Assembly: GCA_037952775.1 (NCBI GenBank)
Contig: JBANAY010000003.1
Span: forward strand, 21,762,001-21,826,000
Source: Clonostachys chloroleuca
Lineage: Eukaryota > Ascomycota > Sordariomycetes > Hypocreales > Bionectriaceae
Reading direction: 5' to 3'
DNA length: 64,000 nucleotides
Shown: positions 23,464 to 34,034 of the stretch, in pieces
Layout: every line of letters starts with the position of its first letter
How positions within the stretch are numbered: position 1 is the first letter of the stretch
The notes under the pieces: model-generated
What the model saw: only the letters and a program-made list of their open reading frames with translations
What the model was told of the DNA's origin: nothing
Database searches by the model: none
Made by a program: the position numbers and the translations under genes

Positions 23464-24671
23464 ATGTCTCAGACTACCGTTGATACGAGGGCAGACACCA
23501 AAGTCCGGACAGTGAAGCTGCAGAATGGTGATGTTTTCAGCTTCAACTCAAACATTTCCACGGAGCTGGAGAAGATTCCTGTGATCGATGCTTCACGCAT
23601 TTGGAGTGACAAACTGGAAGACAGAAAGGCTGTGGCGGAAGAGATCCGGGATGCATCACGGAATATTGGGTTTTTCTACCTCATCAATCATGTGAGCCCT
23701 CTGTTCTATGCGCCACAACAACATCCCAGCTAACAAAGTAACCTGATAGGGTATCGACCAAGACTATGCCTCTGAGGTTATCGATCAAGCCAAGAGATTC
23801 TTTGCCTTACCAGAGGAGAAGAAGATGGAGGTATTCACCGGTCTAGTACCCAACGAGTATGTAGGCTTCCACCCGATGGAGTGCTATAACCGAAACGGCT
23901 GGAAACACCAAGGCAAGGCTTGACCTTCAATCTCTTCCATAATTTGCATTACTTTCACGCAAATGGTATCTAATGTGCGATATAGATCTTAGCGAGGCGT
24001 TCAACTGGGCCTACGATGCTTCAGAAGATCCCCAGGCAGTCGACAAGGCGGAGCCATCAGTGAGCATTTGGCCATCTGACCTCCCGGGCTTCCGAGAAGG
24101 TCTTTACGCATATCACACAAAGCTACTCGAGCTCTCGCGCCGCCTGACCAGAATTTTCGCTCTTGCCCTTCACCTCCCAGAAGAGTACTTTGACGCATAT
24201 GTCCGCCGTCCCGAAGCTGGGATGAGAATACTTCATTACCCAGAGCAGAAGCACTCGGTCGATGACCAGAACGGTATCGGCGCCCACACGGACGTCGAGT
24301 GTTTCACCATTGTCACTCAAGATCTCTCTGGAGGCCTGGAGGTGCTGAGCAAATCCGGTAACTGGATCAAGGCCGAGCCCATCGAGGGATCCTTTGTGGT
24401 CAATATCGCAGACGCCTTCATGAGACAAACCAACAACTTTTTCGTCTCTACCATCCACCGTGTCATTAATAAGAGTGGACGTGAAAGGTACTCTGCGCCG
24501 TTCTTCTTCGGATTCGACCGGAAGAAGCTGCTCGAGCCTGTCCCAACTTGTGTGAGCGAGGAAAACCCGATGAAGTATCCGATCATGACGGGAGGGGAGT
24601 ATTATGCTTGGAGGACCAACAAGCAGAAGAACACGAATACTTGTAATGATAAAATGGGAGTTAAGTCATAA
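23464..24671 (+). CDS. 2-oxoglutarate/Fe(II)-dependent dioxygenase (IPNS-like)
   Basis: A soluble non-haem iron oxygenase of the isopenicillin-N-synthase-like superfamily. Three exons (23464-23691, 23750-23912, 23986-24671) give 358 residues. The N-terminal DIOX_N domain shows IPVIDASRIW and IGFFYLINHGIDQDY. Iron ligands are His231 and Asp233 (GAHTDVECFTIV) and His288 (STIHRVINKSG). Arg298 in RERYSAPFFFGFD would bind the 2-oxoglutarate carboxylate. The second intron begins with GC rather than GT (CAAG then GCAAGG) and is the only join that keeps frame. Pairing with an NCS1 permease under GATA control suggests that it oxidises an imported nitrogen heterocycle or ureide. Thymine-7-hydroxylase, an enzyme of this superfamily, is a precedent, but the substrate is not readable. 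Ends 34 bases from the convergent regulator. Confidence 0.92.
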
Positions 24672-24705
24672 GAGTATAGTGGTATCAAATTGTATTTGAA
24701 GTGTT

Positions 24706-26546
24706 TTAAGATTCCGTTCCATCTCCATCTCGCGGCTCGAATGGCCATGCAAGGCTTCTTTCCAGGTGCATAGAGAAAAAAAGTCGATCGTCGCTCATTT
24801 CTTCCACCAAGGTTTGCATGTGATCCGGCCACGCAAGATTATCGTACGTAGCGCCGTCATCCAATGCTTGAGTCTTAGCGCTAGCCAATGACCAATTCCT
24901 ATCTGCCTCGCTTAGGTGGGCTGCCAGTCTCAATTCCTCCGTTGCCGCGGTGCTGTTGTGTGCTTTCAGCTGCGAGAGAAACTGTATCATTGATGTGAGG
25001 ACCAGTCTAAACTGTTCTCGATCTTCGTGTGAGAACCGGTGTTTGCTCGCCACGCCCGCCAGCATGTGGCCGACGCCCGCCAACTGTTGCAAGAGGGGAG
25101 ATCCAATAGCTCGGATGTACTCGATCGGGATCGTGCTCACACTTGCTACCATGTCGTGTGCAGTCTGGCATGCCGAGTGAAAATTGCTCTCTCCCGATAT
25201 TGATATCATTCTCGCCAAATGGATCGTGCAGAGAATGTTGGACGCCTGAAATCCGCATCTATTTCTGCCGCTATCTGAGGATCGTGATGAGGCAGAGCCA
25301 AAATAGGGTAGAATTTCCTCCTGAATCCTCGTCAACTTCTCATTCACGGAGACTGCTGGCGCTTTCGCGTGGTCAGCTCCGAGGATGGATGATTGCGGTC
25401 GTCGGCGAGATCTGAAATCAGTAATAACGTGCTCCAAGACACGATAGAGATCGGTGGTCGCATTCCACCCTTTGAACCAGTCTTCATATTTCCCATCTCG
25501 CCCTGGAATGAATGGAGGGTGGTGAAGGCCAGCAGGGTAGCCAACAAAGCACTGGGCTTCGGAGCAGCGTACGACGCTCCCATGGACGCACGCGGTGTGC
25601 ACCTCGAGACGGTACATGATCCACCAGAGACGTCTCCGGACCTCAATCTCGCATTCGCTAATACCTGCTGGCCATTGTGACTCGTCGTGCAGGTTGTAGT
25701 GCGCGCACATCCCATGGTACAGGCCGAGGTACTTGTGCGCCATGCCATAATTCCCCGTCTGGGCTCCCAGAAGCGACAGATATCCGTAGGAGCGGATTTG
25801 GTTGATGCATGGGCCTTTGAAATCCAGCGGGACGAGCCGAATGGCCTCAGCAAGGTAGTCCTGGGCGAGAAGAGAGCTTTCTACGGTTGGGACATCGTCG
25901 CTGAAAAGGGCGCCGCTTCCGACGTGCTGGGCGCTGAGAGCGCACATGCACATGAGGCTCATGTAATCAGAGGCGTCGGCGGGAAACGTGCCGTCTCTCC
26001 AACCAACCCATATCTCGCGCTCGCAGAAGAATGGGAATCTAAGGTGCAAAATGTTACTATATGTGGACATGGCATGTTTGGGTAGTCTAAATGGCATGGG
26101 ATGATCAATCTTACATGGGGTGGATGCTGTCAAGGTAGGCGTCCAACAGAGCAGTTATGATCTTTCGGCTCCCAATTGATGAATTGGCAGCGACGCTTAC
26201 TGCAGGCGGGCCAAGGATCTTAAAGGGACCGTTCCCAGCGCGGATGGAGGCATCATCTTGCTGCTGCGCCTGAGTAGTGATTCGGGACTTGGTGCCTCGC
26301 TTCTTCGGCTGTCTATTCCATGTACATTCTTGCCTGTACTGTCGTTTGAAACAGTGAGCAGGATTCACGGAGACTTGACGGAGAGGACAGGCAAACCTCA
26401 GCACAGGTCAGACAGGAGTGAGTTCCACCATTGGCTGGGCTCTCAGCTGCAGCGCGACATTTGAGACCACGGCGGTGGCAAAAGTCACAGGCGCGCGTGA
26501 TACGTCTGAATTTAGTTGCAGTCCCCAGATTGGAAGCAGGAGCCAT
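24706..26546 (-). CDS. Zn2Cys6 transcription factor with Fungal_trans domain
   Basis: Three exons (26546-26397, 26338-26115, 26038-24706) give 568 residues. The N-terminal binuclear zinc cluster reads ACDFCHRRGLKC, then a 14-residue loop, then CLTCAEYRQEC across the first intron (CX2CX6C...CX2CX6C). A basic linker (QPKKRGTKS) follows. The second intron joins LDSIHPIFPFFCEREIW, the usual start of the Fungal_trans domain, and RRRLWWIMYRLEV is its typical core motif. The start is the ATG of MAPASNL; only TTG lies upstream. It is convergent with, and 34 bases from, the dioxygenase, so it is a good candidate pathway regulator for the permease/dioxygenase pair, though this is inference from position. 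Confidence 0.92.
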
Positions 26547-26975
26547 GAGTGGCCATTGTGAAAATACCAAAGGAGCTTTACCACGGCGCAACTTGAGGTG
26601 CTGGAAATTGAATTGAATGTACTGGTCCAAGATAAGGGTGGTTAGATTGGCCCAGGGATTTCAATTGGTCAATAAAAGGTGGAGTCCTGTCTCAATCAAA
26701 GTGTTACCTAATCATTCCATGCTCAGAGCCTGCTTACCCTAAACCAGCACCAGCAGCATCATATATCTTCTCATTTCTCCTAGGTTGCTTAAAGAATATC
26801 TCCACTTGGCTTATATCTTGAACGTTTTTACCGTCTATATTGTTGGGAACAGGATGCCGTATGCTTGATTTTCAACAAAGTGAGTAAATAAATGGTGGGG
26901 TGCGTTTTTGTTCCATTTGCTTCTCATCATTCACCCACTGACAGATGTGATCCGCAACCTCCCAAAGCAGAAAAA
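26547..26975. other. Intergenic region
   Basis: Regulator promoter and protease 3' end. No gene seen. Confidence 0.5.
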
Positions 26976-28076
26976 CTACACCAATTCTCTCTTCGAGACG
27001 GACGAAGGAGCTCGCAATGTCCAATATGCGTTATGCATTCTTTCTGTTTGGCCTAGGGTAAATTCTGTCCAGCTGTGTCACTAGTGAACGAAGGCTGTTC
27101 TCCGATTTTGTGAGCTTGAAACTTACCATCCTTCCTAAAAGACTGTCAGTTAAATTTTTCTTTAGAAATATCTCTTCTCGCACTTTTTACGCAATTTACG
27201 AGACGCAAATTGCCTTTGAGAGTATAGTAGAAGGAAGAAGACTTACACCAGCGTAATCCATGTAGTTTGTAATTGGGTCCAGCCCTGGCTGATCAGGACA
27301 CGAATCCCGGCCGACTGGGCATACGTTCAGTTCCCAGGTAGCCTCTTGAGGAGTATCATCAATATAATCCTAGCCAGTGATTAGTTCTGGCCACTTCTTA
27401 CTCCGTCACCGAAGCCAACTTCACTTACTCCAGGACCAGTGCAGTTATCCCCGTCAAAGGTGTGAAGCAGAGAAAACCAGTGCCCGACTTCATGGACCGT
27501 AATTTCTCCTTTATAGGTCTTTCCGCCAGACACGCCGCCCGGGACGGTATAAGCATTCATTGTACATCCGTCAAGCATAGTCACCAGGGGGCCACCAGAC
27601 GCATCGCCTGGTAGGGTGCAGGAACCACTACCCCATGTCTGATCGTCCATGTTAGTTACGTAGAACAAATTGAGGGTCCCATAGTCGCCTTTGCGCTGTG
27701 CAGCCTTAAAGGAGTTCCAACCGTTGTAGTCAAAGCCCTTGGAGTTGTTGTCATCAACCATGCGGTTCGTGCTCTTCAGCATAAAGGTGATGTTGTATGG
27801 AGCAAAGCGGTCAGAGAGTACGTCAAACTGCGACTTCAGCACTGTTTCGCTCAGCATCTCCTCCGAGTCTGTCGTGTTGACAACTGCAGTGATGTATACG
27901 GGGACATTTATCGTAGAATTAGAATTTCCACGCTGGCTAAGGGGAGAAATGCCGGCGGTTTCTGCAACGCGCAACGCTTGAATTGTCTCTCGGTGCTCTG
28001 AGGTTGACGCTTTATTACCACACCAATTGCTTGGCACGGCCAGGGCCGCGCCGATCAGAAGGCAGAAAACAAACAT
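26976..28076 (-). CDS. Secreted M43-type zinc metalloprotease
   Basis: An extracellular endopeptidase of the M43 (cytophagalysin/pappalysin) metzincin group. The N-terminus MFVFCLLIGAALAVPSNWC is a signal peptide, followed by a propeptide and the catalytic domain. The zinc site is HEVGHWFSLLHTF and the Met-turn is NYMDYAG. Four exons fit the frame: 28076-27429, 27369-27247, 27142-27127 and 27052-26976, giving 287 residues, the usual length. The 16-base third exon is the weakest part. It is supported by the final exon (GQTERMHNAYW), which matches the end of family members. The family motif HEXXHXXGXXH has Ser in place of the Gly here. The start is the ATG of MFVFC, nine bases after a TTG. Confidence 0.85.
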
Positions 28077-29041
28077 GTGAGCCAAAGGGGTGCTGCTGAT
28101 GGCTAGGTATACATAAGGCTTCCTTCCAGCATCGTGTGAGAATAGGACGGGGATGGGTTTTATATGTTGCGCAAACGTACGACTCCCTACTGAAGTACCT
28201 AGCGGCCATAATTCGACCTTCTCTACTTGGAGTGCGTATCAAAACACGTTTTACCGTTGCGGATCGTAATTTCACGCTTTATTACGAACTCGGCGATCCT
28301 ACGGGTAAGCTTGGAGAGCAAGGATTCCGATGAGCTTCTACAATGGGCCAAAGTGAAACGTGAGAACTTACTTTTGGATGACCCTATCTATGAATTACAT
28401 GGTCCAAGCTTCCTACCAGGATCCGGAGAGCCCTAACCCCGGGCTTCGTCATTGGTAATACTTCGCATGAGGCTTATCCAACCGGAGCTCAGATCTAGCT
28501 CCTACCTACTTGCGAACGCTTCACAATCTCTCAAAGACCAAAAAAACTGCAGTTTCTAATAAACATAGTTTGGAGCCAGGCTGTTTTCACGTTGATATAC
28601 TGATTTACCTGGTTGATGCTCCCATTGAGCTCTGTTAGCTTGATCAGTTACCCCTAGTGATAGCACAGAAAATATTTGTCCGAACACATAAAGTGATCAA
28701 GTTTGTCTTCGCGGTTCGGTTTTCAATAACTACTTAGGAGCTACGAATGATTGAATATCAGAGCATTGGTTTTGCTGACAAGTAGTCGAGCTTTTCTGCT
28801 GAACCCCAAAGAGTCATCCAAAGGGGGTGACATTGGATTTAAGACACTTAAATATTGTGCTGCTTGTTTTTGGGTCATCAACCTTTATTATCGGATTATC
28901 AAGGGCTACTGATAAATAAAAAAGCGACCATAAGCTTAAGATTTTTATTTATTCCGTTTCATACTGCCATATTTGAATGGACTAAGCTGGGCTGAAGCAG
29001 TGAGCCTTAGGTTCCATTACTACGTAAATGCCACGCAAGGA
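28077..29041. other. Intergenic region
   Basis: About 1 kb shared upstream region of the divergent protease and Zn2Cys6 regulator. AT-rich at 28.8-28.97 kb. No gene seen. Confidence 0.5.
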
Positions 29042-30431
29042 ATGCGTCGCGAATTGAAACCCCGCCACGTCAGCTCCAGAATGCATCTCGACGAAACGAC
29101 AGACAATTCCAGCGCACGCCCTCCCCTCAATAGGGGTAAGGATGCCCCAGAAACTCATCGCGGGCCTTCAAGGCGGCAGGTCTCCCATCGCCGCGGACAT
29201 TTCAAGTCGCGTCTGGGCTGCCACAGCTGCAAGCGCCGTCGCGTGAAATGCGATGAGGTACATCCCGTCTGCAGCGGATGTCGTCGTCTGGATTTACGAT
29301 GCGAGTATCCATCTACTGTCGCGGGCATAAGCCATGCCACAAGGGTATTGTCGATGGCATCCTCACCAGCCATCCAGACGCCGTTAGCGAGCCTCACACT
29401 CCAAGATCTGAGGTTCTACCACCAGTTTTTGACCGTTGCTCGTCCCACGATTCCTCTCAAATCAGAATATCTCTGGATGCAGTGCGCGGCCATGTCACAT
29501 GAGGTGAGAAGCATGCATCGTTCAGTACCTGGCTCTACCATATATTCACGCGATTATATAGTATGACTTTCTTGCGCATGCTGTGCTTGGCCTCGGAGCC
29601 GCTCATATTACGCAGAGCACTCCGGGACTGGACTACACAACAGAGGCTCTCCAGCATCGCGTCACTACCATGCAGCGGGTCAATGAACGCCTCAGCCTAT
29701 CCTCGCTCTCGCCGCAGGAGGCAGATGCTCTGCTGGCGGCGGTTCTCTGTTTGGTGTCGCAATCAAGCCTCCTGCCAGACCTTGATAGTATGGCCGACTA
29801 CCTCACTATGTCGAGAGGCGGGAGCCTTATTGCCAACTCAGTTATCAAAGAAATAGCCACTTCGCTTTTCCGTGCCCATCAAGAGGAGCATTTTGAAATA
29901 CTGAGCTCGATGGTCCAAGAACAGCCAAAGAACCAAAGTATCATTACTGGTTTCAGAGCTTCGGGTCTCGCACTGCGGCCACTGGCTGCAAATGAGAATG
30001 AAAGAAATTATGCCGACGCACTCATTCGCTGCATCGACGCGGTGGAAATATCTGGCATTGAAGGCAAATTCCTCCGAAAATCGTGTGCTAGATACGAAAC
30101 TAACCTCCTGCCAGCCTGGAAACACTTTCTTGACGTTTTTATGATGGCGATATCGTTCTCACACGAGGACTTTTCCGCCTTTGTCAGTCCTGACAACCAC
30201 GTAGCCAGACTACTGATGATCCATACATTCTTAGTCGAATACGTGCTCGGACAGGTTTGCATTGCACCGACCGAGGCTCCCAGCACGCCTGGGCGCAAAA
30301 ATGTCATCATCGCATGGACTCGACAAGTCGCCGCGGCCTTACCGACAGAAATGAAGAGTTATATGGATTGGCCACTGGAATTCGCCAACCTGCTAGAAAC
30401 ACTCGACTCTCGTTACTTGTGGAGTCCGTGA
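29042..30431 (+). CDS. Zn2Cys6 transcription factor, Upc2/sterol-regulator-like
   Basis: Two exons (29042-29503 and 29562-30431) give 443 residues. The zinc cluster is GCHSCKRRRVKCDE then HPVCSGCRRLDLRCEY, with the short acidic spacing seen in the Upc2/SUT sterol-regulator group. LTLQDLRFYHQFLTVARPTI and the exon-2 start YDFLAHAVLGLGAAHIT match the helical ligand/regulatory domain of that group. The rest is a helical C-terminal domain (SSLSPQEADALLAAVLCL, PLAANENERNYADALIRCI). The first in-frame ATG at 29042 is chosen; a second ATG (MHLDETT) lies 14 codons on. Real sterol regulators are usually longer and this subfamily also includes secondary-metabolism regulators, so the target is open. Confidence 0.88.
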
Positions 30432-31531
30432 TAGATCATAGCATCCCATGACGGCAACAGGGTTTCTCGGCCTTGGCAGCCGCCCAGGAGTCCCGAGACG
30501 ATGCATCCTGGACTCTTGGAGAACGGTGTTGCCCAGGCCAGATACGATCAGGAGCCCGCGGGTACGGAGGCAATGTCCCGTGGCACAACTCACGTCACGA
30601 AAGGAAATAAGCCCCAGGTGAGATCACTGCGGCGGGAGGGGCTTCTTTGTCGAATCCTTAGTATCACACTGTGTTGAGCTTCGTGCTCCGGATACCGAAA
30701 GAGAAAGGCATTGGTCCGACGGGTTATGTGACCGCCAACGAGAGATGATTGTCCGACTTTCCGGTCTCTTGGTCCAATTGAATTTTTAACTCTATTGATC
30801 CGCGAGCTTCAAAACCTTCGTGAAAGGCCAGACCGCCTCGAGCAAAACATGTAGTCTGCCGATTAAGCCGATACGGCCAGACACCCAAAGCCACAAATGA
30901 ATATATATCCCTATATTGAATGCAGATAGAAAAATAATTGATGCCCAATTGCAGTACAGGTGGAAGATGCCGAGACCAATCAGGCAAGCATGAGTCAGTT
31001 CTCTCGCACACCGTCAGTAGCGTGCTGTGGCGATCAAAGGATAAATCCCCCGTAAAAAGGTTGAATTTAACCATGTCCACGGATTCTCGGTAAGCTTTAA
31101 GGCGTCTCAGTTAGACAATAGTGGCAAAGTCCAGGGCTCACACGACTCGAGGCACAGCGAGTCAGCACCCAATAATGGCTGGAGCCTTTAATTAGCAGAC
31201 GGCCGTGGTGGGATCCGTGGCACGTGCTCCGTGAATTCCAGCTTGTGTCATGTTCATGGCTGAGCCTCTATTCAATTGCCAGCGGGGCAATGTTCATTCA
31301 GCCACATCACATTCAACGTCGCTTCACCCGTCAGTGATCCCTCGCCCATCCATTGCGCCTGTCCACCTTGCGATCCGCCACTAAGACCGCTCCTTTGTTC
31401 CTTCTCCTGGCAGACAGACACGCTCTACCAGCGACTGCCGCCTGAGATGGACTGACCGGCCACGTCACGCCACGGAGATGCCACTGGGACAGACACTCTC
31501 GCCGGCCTCATTCACTGCGAGCTGACCAGAG
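30432..31531. other. Intergenic region
   Basis: An open frame of 118 codons at 30724-31080 (minus) lacks any family mark or splice continuation. The right end holds the leader of the DUF7730 gene. No gene supported. Confidence 0.5.
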
Positions 31532-33060
31532 ATGGCCTGCACCGCCATCATTAGCCACATCCCCAACCGCGCGATGGAGAAGCTCAGACAGGCCGCAACC
31601 CTGACCGAAGTCGCCTGGCGCGCCGCACGCTGCAGCCTCAAGCGTCGCTACAACACCAGCCAGAACATGGTGCGTAAGCGCAGGAGACAGCACAGGAAAC
31701 GGCGGCCTGTCTCGCGGGCGTCTTCAACCGTCAGCACGCCCGGCGAGTGCGCGGACCCCAAGGCCAACCTGTTCTTCACCCAGCTTCCCTGGGAGATTCG
31801 CCGGATGATCCAGGTCATCGCCTTTGGGGAGCGGACAGTCCACATGGACCTAAGCTACCGATATCCTCTTATCCTCCGTGATGGCCATTGTAAGCACACA
31901 AGTTCTCATGCCAGGATACACGCAGAAAACCCCGCCCAGGGCAGCCGGTACGACACATCCCAGGAGGAGGAATGGAGGTGGTTTGGCTGCGTCTGCCATC
32001 GCAACTCGCCGAAAGCCATCCCTCTACCCTTTGGCAGATGGTGCCATTACCCGTGGGAACAGTACTCTGACGCAGACATGGACTACTGTCTCATGGGGTG
32101 TGCAAATTGCTACGCCTGGCCGGGGAAGGTGCCGGGCAAGAAGTGCCAGATAGGCATCTTGGGATGGCTTCTAACGTGCAGGAAAGCGTGAGTTCATAGA
32201 GCCTCTACTTACTCCCGGAGACTGCCGCATGGTTATCTAACAAAGGCAAATGTCTTACTAGTTATAACGAGGGCACGCACATATTATTCGGCACCAACAC
32301 GATATACATCAAATCAGCAACGCTTATGCATAGCCTCCACAACCTAATCCCGAGACCTAGGTTGTCGGACATGGTGTCGCTTCACTTCGAGTGGGATCCG
32401 CACCAACTGGCCTTGGCGGACTTCCTGACCGATCATGGCCGGAAGTCCGGCGCAGGGGACGAGCAACAGCCAGGGCCGCCCATCTTCCCTGCCCTTGCAT
32501 TTCTGAGAATTACATTAGCGAGGCCGACATATGGCGCACATGACGATATGACGGGGCTTGTTTGGCCATATGAGAACAGAGAGGAACTTTCCAACAGGCT
32601 GCTCCACCGTTTCCTACCAACAGTTGACGCGCTGGTATGCAGAATTGTGCCTCCAAGCACAGAAGTGACATTGTCACTGAGTCCCTGGGAGAGATATGCA
32701 GCCGTCGACTACCAGCTTGTCGCAATACAGGGGAAGGAAAGATCGCGACCCAGGTGGTCCGAATTCGGAGGCGTCAAATGTTGGAGGGAGATTCCCGCCA
32801 AAGAAGGGGCTACGCCACGAGGTTACTGGGTTCATGGATATACAGTCGGGAACGGGCCGTTTCCTGACCAAAGTAAGTCAAGCATCGCTCTGTCCCAGGC
32901 ACCACCACAACTTTCTAATATGAGCCATTATCAAGACCATGGCCCGTTCCGCAACGAAGTTTACAAGACAGGAAAACTGCCCCCTCAGACATACGAACGG
33001 CACCGTGAACTTTCGCAAGATCTCTGGAGGTCTTGGGAGGTGGACGCATCCGAGACCTAA
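31532..33060 (+). CDS. DUF7730-type fungal protein of unknown function
   Basis: Two exons (31532-32187 and 32262-33060) give 484 residues. The N-terminus is very basic (RKRRRQHRKRRPVSR), possibly nuclear. FFTQLPWEIRRMIQVIAFGE is the F-box-like helix pair that opens DUF7730, and the exon junction CRKAYNEGTHILFGTNTIYI restores the conserved YxEGxxLLYxxNTF block of that family. The middle is rich in Cys and Trp (GCVCHRNS, CLMGCANCYAW). DUF7730 proteins are common and often expanded in filamentous fungi; no biochemical function is known to me. Intact. Confidence 0.8.
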
Positions 33061-34034
33061 ATCAGGGCGGGGAGATGGACCCCTCCTGAAGACCAAACCC
33101 CCGTTAGAATACTTTACCCCTACTGATCCAAGGCCTCTTCTCATGGAAAACTGCATGTAAAATTGGTAGCAATTCTACCAGGGGTCGGACCGGGTGTCAA
33201 TCCACGCCCTTTTGACCTGCCTACCCTTTACCTCACCTCCCCGACATTTAGACAAGGAGAGCATGATTCGTCTCAAGTATTGATAGACACATGGCCCCTC
33301 AACATTGCGGGAACAACGGCAGCCTAGGCCCGTCCATGCAAACTTTTAGGAAAGGAAAAAGATTGGGGATAGCTCAGCATCTTTGCAATCCATCTTAACG
33401 TTTTTGCATCTCTAGCATACTGCATTATATACTCGAACGAATACGGCATGAGCAATGCTTTTCACAAATTAGCGCGTTAGAGTTTTAGGTACACGTTACG
33501 TTACATAGGATATTCACTGGATTTACGCTTTTGGAAAATGAGTTATCTAGCATGGGTCATGGATGTGCTGGGAACCCTTCTCGGTAAGTTCCTTCCGAGG
33601 CGGCAAGCTTCTTTTGAGTAAAGGAGGTCCAAATCTAGTATCATTATTCGAGGGTCCGTGCTCAATTTTCCATTTTCCCCATAGAAGAAAAAGCTCTGGA
33701 CAAGTGAGGGTCAAGCCAAGCAACTGAGGAAACATTTTGGCGTCATATGATATATGCACCTTAACACAGGTGATAAAATTGGATATTTAAGAACCCAAAA
33801 TACAAATAAGGATCATCCCAAAAGTCCAATAGATGGCTCACCCCCAGATCTCCGAAACTCCGGTAAGCTAGAGTAGTGGATCTCAGGCCATGAAGTCATC
33901 ACTAAAACCCTGGGATCTTTACAATAGGAAACAGTTAGAAAATAATCGAAACAGCTTCCTCTTCAAGTAGCGCAGTGTGCTCGAATATGAACTCGAAGAA
34001 GAGTTCTACAGGGGTATAATACAACATTTCAAGC
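33061..34034. other. Intergenic region between convergent genes
   Basis: 3' regions of the DUF7730 gene and the next regulator. No coding signal seen. Confidence 0.55.

Noticed and set aside
30724..31080. A 118-codon minus-strand gene
   Set aside because: No recognisable motif or splice partner; codon choice unremarkable.
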